Assembly: GCF_000720175.1 (NCBI RefSeq)
Contig: NZ_JOIX01000116.1
Location: 1 to 18,258 of the forward strand
Source: Streptomyces sp. NRRL S-337
GTDB lineage: Bacteria; Actinomycetota; Actinomycetes; Streptomycetales; Streptomycetaceae
Reading direction: 5' to 3'
Length of the DNA: 18,258 bases
Both the position numbers and the translations under genes were made by a program. The notes under the pieces are model-generated. The model ran no database searches and was not told the origin of the DNA. It saw only the letters and a program-made list of their open reading frames with translations. Positions 7,349 through 15,518 of this stretch are shown one piece after another (the stretch's first letter is position 1; every line of letters begins with the position of its first letter).

Positions 7349-8908
7349 TCATTCCGGGGCGGTCAGCCGCAGGTGGAGGTGGCCGTGCGGGTGGGAGAGG
7401 AACAGCGCGGCGGTGGCCGGGCCGGGCGGCACGCGGCGCGGGGCGAGGTCGGCGGCGGACGGGGTGGTTTCCGGGACGAGCCAGGCCGCGCGGTGCACGG
7501 CCGGGCCCGGGCCGCCGTCGGTGGCGGTGCCGAGTCCGGTGACGTCGATCTTGAGGCCCCAGACGCCGTCGGCGAGGGGCCCGCCGCCGGCCGCGGTGGC
7601 CGGGTCGAGTTCCGCCTGCCAGTGGCCGTCCGCGTAGTGGGCGGGGAGGCGGTGGGTGGCGCCGGCGCGGTGCAGGACGAGGGTGACCGCGGTGGTGTCG
7701 AGGTGCGGCAGGGCGGCGGTGCCGGTCAGGCGGAGGACGGTGCCGGCCCAGTGGCAGCCGGTCAGCCGCTGGCGCAGCACGACGCGGTCGGTGAGGTCGT
7801 AGGCGGCGTCCGGCAGCGGGTGGTGCGGGTCGCGGAAGTACGGGTAGCGGGCGTGGACCCGGCCGTCGGGGTCGACCTCGGTGGGGACCGGGCCGGTGTC
7901 GGCGCGGACGACGGCGGTCAGCGCGTCGTCGAGGCCGGCGTCGAGGCAGTGGGCGCGCAGCCGGAGGCGGGGCGGCAGGGCGGCGCGTATCCGGTCGGTG
8001 AGGTGGCGGCGGACGAGGGGGCGGGCGGCGGCCGTCATGCGGCGGCGGCCGGCGGGGGTGCGGGCGAGGTAGGCCGCGCCGAAGGGCATGAGGATCTCGC
8101 CGTGGAAGTGCCGCGTCATCAGTTTGTCGCGGTCGGGGCCGGGCGGGACCTCGGCGGCGACGGTGTCGAGGACGCCGCCGATGTAGTGGAGGTAGTCGGG
8201 CCAGTCGACGTCCTGGCGGCTGGCGTTGCTGTCGTCGGCGCGGCCGTGGAGGTAGTAGCAGTCGTAGTCGGCGAGGACGGAGACGGTGCGGGCGCGCAGC
8301 AGTGCGGCGATGCCGAAGGGGAGGTCCTCGCCGAGCAGGCGGCCCTCGACGAAGCGCAGGTGGTGGGTTTCGAGGAAGGCGCGGCGGAAGAGTTTGTAGG
8401 CGGCGAGGGACCAGTAGACGGGCGAGTCGAAGACGGACACGGCGGGGCTGGTGGTGCGCAGGTCGACGGGGGCGGCGCGGCCGTCGGCGCCGACGATGCG
8501 GCCGTAGACGATGTCGGAGCCGTGGGTCTGGGCCATGCGGGTGAGGCGGTCGAGGGCTTCGGGGCCGAGGTGGTCGTCGGAGTCGAGGAAGAAGACGTAG
8601 TCGCCTCTGGCGCGGGCGAGGCCGGTGTTGCGGGGTTTGCCGGCGCCGCCGGAGGGAGGCTGGCGAACGACGGTGAGGCGGGGGTTGCGGCGGGCCGTGT
8701 CGGTGAGCCGGTCGGCGCTGCCGTCGGTGGAGCCGTCGTCGACGGCGATGATCTCGACGCGGTTCGGGTCGAGGGTCTGGGCGAAGACGGAGCCGAGGCA
8801 GCGGTCGAGGTAGGGCAGCGTGTTGTGGACCGGCACGATCACCGAGACGGCCGGGGCGGGGCGGGTCATCGGTGTGGTGCGGGGGTTGTCCTCGGTGTCC
8901 CTCGGCAT
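7349..8908 (-). CDS. GT2 glycosyltransferase with beta-rich C-terminal region
   Basis: The 519-residue protein carries a complete GT2 domain: VSVIVPVHN (21-29), VDDGSTDGS with D57-D58, RNTGLARARGDY, the metal-binding D109-S-D-D and the catalytic G-E-D (E194-D195). From about residue 350 onward it is beta-rich, with YDLTDRVVLRQRL and WGLKIDVTG stretches like the linker modules of the gene at 379. No glycerophosphotransferase domain follows. It likely adds a sugar from a UDP-sugar to a wall glycopolymer in the cytoplasm; donor and acceptor are unknown. The start at 8908 is favoured by GGAG 8 nt upstream; the ATG at 8869 has no ribosome site. Transcription is divergent from the YfhO operon, suggesting shared control through 8909-8989. 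Confidence 0.87.
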   Translation of the reverse strand: MPRDTEDNPRTTPMTRPAPAVSVIVPVHNTLPYLDRCLGSVFAQTLDPNRVEIIAVDDGSTDGSADRLTDTARRNPRLTVVRQPPSGGAGKPRNTGLARARGDYVFFLDSDDHLGPEALDRLTRMAQTHGSDIVYGRIVGADGRAAPVDLRTTSPAVSVFDSPVYWSLAAYKLFRRAFLETHHLRFVEGRLLGEDLPFGIAALLRARTVSVLADYDCYYLHGRADDSNASRQDVDWPDYLHYIGGVLDTVAAEVPPGPDRDKLMTRHFHGEILMPFGAAYLARTPAGRRRMTAAARPLVRRHLTDRIRAALPPRLRLRAHCLDAGLDDALTAVVRADTGPVPTEVDPDGRVHARYPYFRDPHHPLPDAAYDLTDRVVLRQRLTGCHWAGTVLRLTGTAALPHLDTTAVTLVLHRAGATHRLPAHYADGHWQAELDPATAAGGGPLADGVWGLKIDVTGLGTATDGGPGPAVHRAAWLVPETTPSAADLAPRRVPPGPATAALFLSHPHGHLHLRLTAPE

Positions 8909-8989
8909 ACGCAGCACTCCAGCGAGGCAAAACAGACTATTAAGACATATAACGTTGACTGAATGTTCGCCGACCGTGGAGGAGTGCCG
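8909..8989. promoter_or_regulatory. AT-rich divergent promoter region
   Basis: About 35 bp (8925-8966) is conspicuously AT-rich for this genome and lies between two divergent genes. On the plus strand TATAAC (8948-8953) matches five of six bases of the housekeeping -10; no good -35 is seen 17-18 nt upstream. This would place transcript starts near 8960, before the GGAGGAG ribosome site (8978-8984) that serves GTG 8990. On the minus strand TTATAT and TAATAG are possible -10 elements for the GT2 gene. Confidence 0.45.
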
Positions 8990-11641
8990 GTGGCCCCGAC
9001 GCCCGCCACCCCCCAAGAGGCGGTCCGGCCCCGGGAGGTTGCCCGGCCGCTGCCCGGAGCGGACCGCCCGGCGGCGGACCGGCCGCCACGACGGTGGGCC
9101 GCCCCCTTCACGGCGGCGGCGCTGTCCACGGTGGCGTACTGCCTGGGGCTGGCCCTGTACGGCAGTTACCCGTTCGGGCCGCGCTCGCGCGCCGTCAACG
9201 ACCTCGGCAATCAGTTCGTGCCCTTCCACGCCCGGCTGTGGGACCTGCTGCACGGACAGGCCACCGGCGATCTGTTCTTCAACTGGAGCAGCGGATACGG
9301 GGTGCCGTTCCTCGCGGACTTCGTCACGTATCTGATGAACCCGTTCTCGCTGCTCGTCGGTCTCTTCCCGCGCGAGCTGGCCGACCTGCCGGTCTTCCTG
9401 GTCACGCTGTGCAGCATCGGCCTGGCCGCCGCCCTGATGACCGTCCTCCTCGGCCGGCTGCACCCGGGCTCCGGGACGCTGCGGGCGCTTTTGTCGGTGG
9501 GCTACGCGCTGTGCGCCTGGGTGCTGAACGACGGCGCCGCGGACCCGATGTGGATGTGGGGGCCGGTGGCGCTGCCGCTGCTGGGGATCGCCGCCGACTG
9601 GTGCCTGCGGCGCACCCGCTGGGTGGCCGGGACGCTGCTGGTCGCCCTGGCCTGGGCGGGCAACTTCTACACGGCGGCGATGGCCACCCTGGCGACCGGG
9701 CTGGTGCTGGCGGTGCGGCTGGCCACGGCGGCCGGGATGCCGCCGGGGGCGCGGCTGCGGGCGGCCGGCCGGGCGGTGACGGCGGCGCTCGCCGGGATCG
9801 GGCTCGCGGCGCCCGTCCTGACCGTCACCCTCCGGGCCAGCCAGGCGGCCCAGCCCGCTCCCCCGGTCTCCTACGAGGAACGGCCCACCGTGCTGTACCA
9901 GCTGGCGCAGCTGCTGCCCGGCGGCCACGGCGGGGTCACCGCGCCCAACATCTTCGTCGGCATGCCGGGGCTGCTGCTGGTCGCCGCCTTCCCGTTCGTC
10001 CGGGCGGTGCCGGTGCGGGCCCGGATCGCCTGGTACGCGCTGGCGCTGGGGGTGGCCGCCTCGTTCGTCTGGAAGCCGACGATCCTGCTGTGGCACGGGC
10101 TGGCGCTGCCCAACGGCAGCCCCTACCGGGCCGCGTTCGTGCTCAGCGGGATCCTGGTGATGATCTCCTGGCTGGCGCTGGCGCACCGGCCCCGGCCCGG
10201 CGAACTGGCCACCGGCGGGGCGCTGGTGGCGCTGCTGGCGTGGGCGTGCCGGGACCAGGGCCCGGTCGGGGCGGCCACCTGGCTGCTGGTGGCCGGCGGC
10301 GGCACCGCGGCCCTGGCGGCGCTGGTTGCGCTGGCGGCGCTGCCCACGGCCGGCGCCCGGAACGGGCCGCGGGCCGCGCTCACCGCGGCGCTGGCCGGCA
10401 CGGTGCTGCTCACCTCGGCGTACACGGTGTTCTCGGTGACGGCCGTACGGGGCAAGATCGCCTGGTTCCGGCCCAAGATCACCATGACCCGGGGGTCCCT
10501 GGCGGCCCACGCCGGGCTCGCCGCCCGCGACGACTGGCCGCGCTCGCGCACCGACCCGGGGCCGCACGAGTTCGCCAACAACGACCCGCTGCTGCTCGGC
10601 GGCGAGGGCGGCGCCTACTACAGCAGCTACCTGCCCGCGGCCACCGCCCGCGCCCTCGCGGGCCTGGGCGCCGGCTGGTACATGAGGGGGCGTCACACCC
10701 TCAGCTTCGAGGACCCGGTGGGCCGGGCCCTGATGGGCGTCAGCAGCTCGCTGTTCCCCGCGCCGCAGCACCCGCGCGGCGACTTCACCGTGGACCGCGC
10801 CCGCCCGGCGCCGGCCCCGCTGCTGACCGTACGCAGCCGCCTGGCGGCCCCGCCCCGCGGTCCGGAGAGCGTGTTCGCGCGCCAGGAACGGGTGCTGGGC
10901 ACGGCGGTCTACGAGGTGCCGGAGCTGACGCCCACCGCGGGCACCGCGCCGGTGCGCGGGCGCGGCGGCTGGCTGCTGCCGCCGTCCGCGCTGCCCGCCG
11001 CGGCCGCCCCCCTGGCCGGCCCGAACGGCGCGGGCACCACCTTCACCGCCCGCTGCACCCCCGGCGGCACCGTCGTCTGGTACGCGCCCTGGTTCTGGGG
11101 CCAGGTCAGCGGGCTGGGCACCCGCACCAAGGGCATCGGCCGGGCGGACACCACCGCCAACCCGGTGCGGGTGCTGGGGCGGGTGCCGGACGACGGGACG
11201 GTCGCGGTGCGGTTCATCGGCCGGGGCCGCCAGTGGCTGCCCGCGCGTCCGCTGGGCTGTCTGCCGCCGGGCGCGCTGGACCGGGCGGTGCGCGCGCTGC
11301 GCGGGCCGGTGGCGCTGTCCGCCGGCGGGCACCGGCTGACCGCCCGGCTGCCGCGCGGCAGCCGGGGGCACGCGGTGCTGGCGCTGCCGGCCGTCCGGGG
11401 GTGGGGCTGTGCGGTGGACGACGGGCCGCGGCGCGCGCCGGCGTCGTACGGCGGGCTGCTGACGGTTCCGCTGCGGCCCGGCGCGACCCGGCTGACCTGC
11501 ACGTACCTGCCGCCGGGCCTGACCGGGGGGCTGGCGGCGAGCGGGGCGGCGGGGCTCGCGGCCGGGGCGGTGGCGGTGGGGGGTCAGCTACGGGGCCGCG
11601 GCCGGTCCCGGCGTCGCACCACCAAGGAGACCCGCGGATGA
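8990..11641 (+). CDS. YfhO family membrane glycosyltransferase (GT-C type)
   Basis: This 883-residue polytopic membrane protein matches the YfhO family, which is about 860 residues in Bacillus subtilis. It has a first membrane helix around residues 38-60, then a large extracytoplasmic loop with NDLGNQFVPF and a GYGVPFLADFVTYLMNPFS segment typical of the family. Many further helices follow to about residue 490, then a long extracytoplasmic region and a last helix near 845-870. YfhO proteins act outside the membrane, moving a sugar from undecaprenyl-phosphate to teichoic acid, with CsbB-like and GtrA-like partners. Both partners follow here, the first overlapping by 4 bp (ATGA). GTG 8990 is chosen over ATG 8963 because GGAGGAG sits 5 nt before it, while the ATG lacks a site and falls at the probable transcript start. 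The transferred sugar is not predictable. Confidence 0.87.
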   Translation: MAPTPATPQEAVRPREVARPLPGADRPAADRPPRRWAAPFTAAALSTVAYCLGLALYGSYPFGPRSRAVNDLGNQFVPFHARLWDLLHGQATGDLFFNWSSGYGVPFLADFVTYLMNPFSLLVGLFPRELADLPVFLVTLCSIGLAAALMTVLLGRLHPGSGTLRALLSVGYALCAWVLNDGAADPMWMWGPVALPLLGIAADWCLRRTRWVAGTLLVALAWAGNFYTAAMATLATGLVLAVRLATAAGMPPGARLRAAGRAVTAALAGIGLAAPVLTVTLRASQAAQPAPPVSYEERPTVLYQLAQLLPGGHGGVTAPNIFVGMPGLLLVAAFPFVRAVPVRARIAWYALALGVAASFVWKPTILLWHGLALPNGSPYRAAFVLSGILVMISWLALAHRPRPGELATGGALVALLAWACRDQGPVGAATWLLVAGGGTAALAALVALAALPTAGARNGPRAALTAALAGTVLLTSAYTVFSVTAVRGKIAWFRPKITMTRGSLAAHAGLAARDDWPRSRTDPGPHEFANNDPLLLGGEGGAYYSSYLPAATARALAGLGAGWYMRGRHTLSFEDPVGRALMGVSSSLFPAPQHPRGDFTVDRARPAPAPLLTVRSRLAAPPRGPESVFARQERVLGTAVYEVPELTPTAGTAPVRGRGGWLLPPSALPAAAAPLAGPNGAGTTFTARCTPGGTVVWYAPWFWGQVSGLGTRTKGIGRADTTANPVRVLGRVPDDGTVAVRFIGRGRQWLPARPLGCLPPGALDRAVRALRGPVALSAGGHRLTARLPRGSRGHAVLALPAVRGWGCAVDDGPRRAPASYGGLLTVPLRPGATRLTCTYLPPGLTGGLAASGAAGLAAGAVAVGGQLRGRGRSRRRTTKETRG

Positions 11642-12624
11642 AGCTCTCCATCGTCGTCCCCTGCTACAACGAGGAGGCCGTACTGGCCCGCTTCGACGAG
11701 GCGGTCCGGGCGGTCCTCGCCCGCCTCGGCGTCGCCCACGAGCTGTGCTACGTCGACGACGGCAGCACCGACGGCACCCTGGCCCGGCTGCGGGGCCTGG
11801 CCCAGCAGCACCGGGGCACCACCCGCTACCTGTCGTTCAGCCGCAACTTCGGCAAGGAGCCCGCGATGCTGGCCGGTCTGCGGGCGGCCACCGGCGACGC
11901 GGTGATCCTCATGGACGCCGACCTGCAGCACCCCCCAGACCTCATCGAGAAGATGCTCGACCTCTACCAGCTGGGCCACGACCAGGTCGTCGCGCGGCGC
12001 AGCCGGGACGGCGAACGGCGGCTGCGGTCGGCGCTGAGCCGCTGCTACTACCGGGCCGTCAACACCTGGGTGGACGTCGAACTCGCCGACGGCGTCGGGG
12101 ACTTCCGGCTGCTGTCGCGCAAGGCGGTGGACGCGCTGCTGGCGCTGCCGGAGTACAACCGCTTCTCCAAGGGCCTGTTCTCCTGGATCGGCTTCGACAC
12201 CGTCACCTTCGACTACCGCAACGCGGTACGGGAGGCCGGCGAGACCAAATGGCGGCTCGGCGCGCTGGTCAACTACGGCATCGACGGGATGCTCTCCTTC
12301 AACAGCCGGCCGCTGCGGCTGGCCATCTACGCCGGTCTGGGCCTCGCCGGGCTCGCCGCGCTCTACACCCTGTGGATCGTCGCGGCGGCCGTCGTCGGCG
12401 GGGTCACCGCGCCCGGCTATGTGACGCTGGTGGCCATCATCGTGGGCCTGGGCGGGCTGCAGATGGTGATGCTCGGGCTGATCGGCGAGTACATCGGCCG
12501 GATCTACCACGAGGCCAAGCGGCGCCCGCACTACCTGGTCAAGGAGGGCAACGCCGCCGAGGCCGCGCTGAGCGCCGCCGCCGGGCCCGCGGACGCCGCC
12601 ACCGCCGGGTCGCAGGCCGGCTGA
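11638..12624 (+). CDS. CsbB/GtrB-like polyprenyl-phosphate glycosyltransferase
   Basis: The 328-residue protein has a DPM1-like GT2 domain: SIVVPCYNEE (4-13), VDDGSTDGT with D40-D41, the metal-binding D93-A-D-L-Q-H-P-P and the family KW pair (Lys204-Trp205) just before the membrane part. Two C-terminal helices (about 226-253 and 260-283) precede a basic stretch. Such enzymes transfer a sugar from a UDP-sugar to undecaprenyl phosphate on the cytoplasmic face; B. subtilis CsbB uses GlcNAc. AAGGAG (11624-11629) lies 8 nt before the ATG, which overlaps the upstream stop as ATGA, so translation is coupled to the YfhO gene. The last 28 residues are Ala/Gly-rich and probably disordered. Family and role are clear; the particular sugar is not. 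Confidence 0.92.
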   Translation: MKLSIVVPCYNEEAVLARFDEAVRAVLARLGVAHELCYVDDGSTDGTLARLRGLAQQHRGTTRYLSFSRNFGKEPAMLAGLRAATGDAVILMDADLQHPPDLIEKMLDLYQLGHDQVVARRSRDGERRLRSALSRCYYRAVNTWVDVELADGVGDFRLLSRKAVDALLALPEYNRFSKGLFSWIGFDTVTFDYRNAVREAGETKWRLGALVNYGIDGMLSFNSRPLRLAIYAGLGLAGLAALYTLWIVAAAVVGGVTAPGYVTLVAIIVGLGGLQMVMLGLIGEYIGRIYHEAKRRPHYLVKEGNAAEAALSAAAGPADAATAGSQAG

Positions 12625-13106
12625 TGGCCGGCCGGTCCGCGGGCGGGCGCTTGGCCCAGCCGGTGCGCTTCGCCGCCGTCGGCGGGGTCAACACCGCGAC
12701 GTTCTACGCCTGTTACCTGCCGCTGCACCGCCTGCTGCCGTACTTCACCGCCTACAGCCTCGCCTTCGCGCTGAGCATGACCGGCTCGTTCCTGCTCAAC
12801 ACCTACTTCACCTACCGCACCCGCCCGACCTGGAAGAAGTTCCTGCTGTTCCCGCTGACCCAGGTCACCAACTACGGCATGCAGAGCGCCGGGCTGGTGG
12901 CGCTGGTCGGCTGGTGCGGGATGAACAGCACGCTGGCGCCGCTGGCCGCCGCCGCCTTCGCACTGCCGGCCGGCTACCTGGTCTCGCGGCGGATCCTGCG
13001 GCCACCCGCCCGGGCCGGCGCGACAGCCGGCGCGACAGCCGGTCCGGCACAGGACGCCGCCGGTCAGGCCGGGGCCGCGCCGGTCCGCTCCGGCGATCCG
13101 GCCTGA
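12624..13106 (+). CDS. GtrA family membrane protein (putative lipid-P-sugar flippase)
   Basis: This 160-residue protein has four predicted membrane helices (about 14-35, 40-62, 73-95, 104-123) and GtrA signatures: RFAAVGGVNT near the N-terminus and FLLNTYFTYR after helix two. GtrA-like proteins are thought to help flip undecaprenyl-phosphate-sugar across the membrane for GT-C transferases. The start codon overlaps the upstream stop by one base (TGATG) and lacks a strong ribosome site, so it depends on translational coupling. After residue 127 there is a 33-residue Ala/Gly/Pro tail containing a short AGAT repeat. The last 43 bp overlap the 3' end of the oppositely oriented deacetylase gene, so the tail may have been shaped by that overlap. 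It completes a YfhO-CsbB-GtrA cassette. Confidence 0.88.
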   Translation: MAGRSAGGRLAQPVRFAAVGGVNTATFYACYLPLHRLLPYFTAYSLAFALSMTGSFLLNTYFTYRTRPTWKKFLLFPLTQVTNYGMQSAGLVALVGWCGMNSTLAPLAAAAFALPAGYLVSRRILRPPARAGATAGATAGPAQDAAGQAGAAPVRSGDPA

Positions 13107-15271
13107 GGCCGCCAGGCGCCGAACAGCGAGGTCTGCCCCACCGACGTCTGCCGGGCCGCGTAGAGCCGGCCGTCGGTGCCCAGCGCGACCACCACCGCCC
13201 GCCCGGCGGCGTCCTGCGCGACACCGGCCGCCGCGGAGTGCGAGACCCGGCCCGGCTGCCAGGGCTTGGGGGCGTCCTGGGCCATCGCCGTGCGCACCTC
13301 CCCGGTGTCGTCCCGGGCCGCGAGCACCATCCGGTCCCCGCTGCCCACCGGGGCCGCCGCCACCCGCCCGTAGCCGCCGATCGGCGCGCACTGCGCCGCC
13401 ACCCGCCAGCCGCCGATCCGCCGGTGCCGCTCGGTGATCAGCACCTGCGCGGTGACCGAGCGGCGGTAGACGGCCCGCACCACGCCGTCGGCCAGCGGGA
13501 CGAGGCTGACCGGGCCGCCCGGCTGCGGCAGCCCGGTGGCCGCGGCCGGCCGCGGTGTCTGCCCGGCCTCCTTCGACACCCAGTGCGCCACCGTCCCGAT
13601 GCCCGGCGCGACCACGTGGATCAGCCCGTCGGAGTCCACGCAGGCGTCCAGCCCGTCGACGACCTGCGGGGACGCCTTCAGGGTGCTGACCGTGCCCTCC
13701 AGCCGCTCCCACGACGTGAAGCCCGTGCCGCCCGGGCCGGCGCGGTGCGCGACGTTGCCGTCCCAGGTGCGGACGAAGACGTGCACCGTGCCGTCCGGGG
13801 CGGCCACCGCGGCGGGGAAGCCGATCTCCAGCGAGCGCTCCGGGTCCGGGTCCGGCGAGCCCAGCGACTCCCAGCGGCCGAACAGCGGTGTGCCGTCCGG
13901 GGCGGTGCCGCGCTGGGCCGCGGTCATCAGCTCGCGGTGGTGCACTGCCCTGCGGCCCGGCAGCACGGTGCGTGAGGCGAACAGCTGCAGCGGCCCGTCG
14001 GGGCGGCGCACCGCGTGGATCTGCCCCTGCAGCATCGTGCCGCCGGCCGGCACCGGCGCTCCGAACCGGCCGCTGCCGGGGCGGGTCTCGGTCCAGCAGT
14101 ACGCGGTGCCGCCGAGCACCGCGAAGGCCACCAGCCGGCCGTCCTGCGCGGGCCGGAGCCAGGCGTTGGAGCCGGGGGCGCGCAGCCGGGTGGAGCGGGT
14201 CCAGTTGCGGGAGCCGCCGTCCAGCGCCGAGCCGCCGACCTTCCGGTCGCCGCAGCCGGCCGGGTCGCCGCAGCGGCGGTGGTCGGCCCAGCCGTACACC
14301 GACAGCAGCCGGGCCTTGCGCCGGGCGGCCTTGAGGTCGACGTCGTTGGGCAGCGCGCCCGCCTCGTAGCCGAGGTAGTTCTCCACGATGGGCGGGCGGC
14401 CGCCGCGCGGCCGGTAGGCGGCCAGCGCGGCCTGCGCGAAGTAGGCGGAGGCGGTGTGGTCCTGGTGGTCGTAGTAGCGCAGCCCGGCCAGCCGGGGGTC
14501 GCGGTCCGGGCCGGCCGGCGGTCGTTTGCGGGAGTGCACCGCGTTGGGGTCCAGGGTGCGCACCACCGTGGGGCGGGCCCGGTCGAGCACCGCCACCAGG
14601 GCCGCGACGAGCTGCTCGCGGCGGTAGAGGTACTGGTGCCGTACGGGTGAGCCGGCCGGGCGCAGCGTGGGCAGGAAGGGCGTGGCGCCGAGCCACAGGC
14701 CGCGCAGGCTGGTGGCGCGGGCCTGCCAGACGGCCCGGGCCTCCACCAGCTCCAGGAACAGCAGCTGTTGGTGCGGGGCGGCCTGGAGGGTGTGCAGTTC
14801 GGCCTGGACGCCGGGGAGCAGGGATATCGCGGTCAGGTGCCAGGGCGCGGCGGGGTCGCCGAGGGCCATCTCGGCGTGCGCGGCGCGCAGCCCGTTGGTG
14901 CGGGCCCGGGCGAAGGCGGGCCGGTCCCTGGGAACCCGATCGGCGTAGGCGGCGTGCCTGCTGACGTTGTGTCCGTCGGACTCTCCGCCCGTGAGGCAGA
15001 CGGTGACCGAGCGGGCCCCGGCGCGGACGGCCTGCTCCAGGTCGGGGTTCATGAAGTACAGGCCGTCGTCCGGGTGGGCGATGACGTGCAGGAAGGACTG
15101 GTCCGCCGGGTCGACCAGGGGCGGCCCGGAGCCGGCCGGTTCGCCCGTCGGTGGGCCCTCGTCGGCGAGGTGGGCCCAGACGCCGGTGCCGGCCGCCGCG
15201 GCGAGCAGCCCGCCGCCGGTGAGCTGGAGCAGCCGGCGGCGGGTGACACGGGGCGGGCGCGTCGGTGACAC
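13064..15271 (-). CDS. Tat-exported PIG-L (LmbE-like) deacetylase with C-terminal propeller-like region
   Basis: The 735-residue protein starts with a twin-arginine signal (VTRRRLLQLTGG, residues 9-20, then an Ala/Gly-rich hydrophobic core), so it is likely exported folded through Tat. The PIG-L domain follows: A65-H-P-D-D (zinc ligands H66 and D69, catalytic base D68 by analogy with MshB) and D267-H-Q-D-H (H271 as third zinc ligand). PIG-L enzymes remove N-acetyl groups from amino sugars. From about residue 370 to the end, repeated aromatic and Gly/Asp-rich strands (WESLGSPD, WERLEGTV, VWDG-like blades) suggest a beta-propeller or lectin-like domain that could bind glycan. GTG 15271 is chosen because it gives a normal Tat n-region; GTG 15391 would bury the RR motif at residue 51. 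Its GAGG site is only 2 nt away, so the start is moderate confidence. The substrate is inferred from context. Confidence 0.85.
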   Translation of the reverse strand: MSPTRPPRVTRRRLLQLTGGGLLAAAAGTGVWAHLADEGPPTGEPAGSGPPLVDPADQSFLHVIAHPDDGLYFMNPDLEQAVRAGARSVTVCLTGGESDGHNVSRHAAYADRVPRDRPAFARARTNGLRAAHAEMALGDPAAPWHLTAISLLPGVQAELHTLQAAPHQQLLFLELVEARAVWQARATSLRGLWLGATPFLPTLRPAGSPVRHQYLYRREQLVAALVAVLDRARPTVVRTLDPNAVHSRKRPPAGPDRDPRLAGLRYYDHQDHTASAYFAQAALAAYRPRGGRPPIVENYLGYEAGALPNDVDLKAARRKARLLSVYGWADHRRCGDPAGCGDRKVGGSALDGGSRNWTRSTRLRAPGSNAWLRPAQDGRLVAFAVLGGTAYCWTETRPGSGRFGAPVPAGGTMLQGQIHAVRRPDGPLQLFASRTVLPGRRAVHHRELMTAAQRGTAPDGTPLFGRWESLGSPDPDPERSLEIGFPAAVAAPDGTVHVFVRTWDGNVAHRAGPGGTGFTSWERLEGTVSTLKASPQVVDGLDACVDSDGLIHVVAPGIGTVAHWVSKEAGQTPRPAAATGLPQPGGPVSLVPLADGVVRAVYRRSVTAQVLITERHRRIGGWRVAAQCAPIGGYGRVAAAPVGSGDRMVLAARDDTGEVRTAMAQDAPKPWQPGRVSHSAAAGVAQDAAGRAVVVALGTDGRLYAARQTSVGQTSLFGAWRPQAGSPERTGAAPA

Positions 15272-15400
15272 GTCCTCAGTATTCGGCGCCCCGGGGTCTT
15301 CCGCCCGTCCCGCTCGTCCGGAAGCGGTGCCCAGGAGGCATTCCGCCCGTCCGAAAATTCGCCACTTACCCCCATCCGTGATGAGCGCCACAGAACTTTC

Positions 15401-15419
15401 AGGTTACGAACAACAACCT
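15401..15419. promoter_or_regulatory. Candidate operator: AGGTT-N9-AACCT inverted repeat
   Basis: AGGTT (15401-15405) and AACCT (15415-15419) are perfect 5-bp arms separated by 9 nt. They lie in the AT-richer divergent gap between the deacetylase gene and the second polymerase, about 20 nt upstream of the leader ORF ribosome site. The spacing would suit a dimeric regulator. The promoter itself could not be identified, so this is a weak call. Confidence 0.25.
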
Positions 15420-15450
15420 TTTCGGGTGAACAGCGGTCAGGAGGGCTGAC

Positions 15451-15484
15451 AATGCAAGGAACCCCTTTGGGGCTTTTTTGCGTT
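15451..15484 (+). terminator. Leader hairpin with T-run (attenuator-like) before the second polymerase
   Basis: The arms 15451-15465 and 15469-15484 pair over 15 positions with a TTT loop: a CCCC/GGGG core next to the loop, one bulged C (15473), then A-T, G-T and G-C pairs down to AA/TT. The six-T run (15474-15479) is in the descending arm, so the structure resembles a Rho-independent terminator. No plus-strand gene ends nearby upstream, so a terminator here would act within the leader of the gene at 15519. It could also hide the leader ATG. Confidence 0.55.
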
Positions 15485-15511
15485 CTGTACTCAGCTCGTC
15501 ACGAGGAGTAA
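15452..15511 (+). CDS. Putative 19-residue leader peptide upstream of the second polymerase
   Basis: A strong ribosome site AGGAGGG (15439-15445) lies 6 nt before ATG 15452, which opens MQGTPLGLFCVLYSARHEE and stops at TAA 15509-15511. The last two codons, GAG GAG, are themselves the Shine-Dalgarno site of the polymerase gene at 15519, and the stop is 7 nt before its ATG. The ATG and first ten codons lie inside the hairpin 15451-15484. The arrangement suggests translational coupling or attenuation. The peptide resembles no family I know, contains TTG/CTT codons unusual for this genome, and shows no run of a single amino acid that would point to a specific sensed tRNA. It could be a chance ORF. 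Confidence 0.4.
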   Translation: MQGTPLGLFCVLYSARHEE

Positions 15512-15518
15512 GCACCGC

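Noticed and set aside
8963..8989. YfhO start at ATG 8963
   Set aside because: No ribosome site, and it lies about 10 nt after the likely -10 element; GTG 8990 has GGAGGAG in a suitable position.
15272..15391. Longer deacetylase starting at GTG 15391
   Set aside because: It would put the twin-arginine motif at residue 51, abnormal for a Tat signal, and the extra 40 residues have no coding character.
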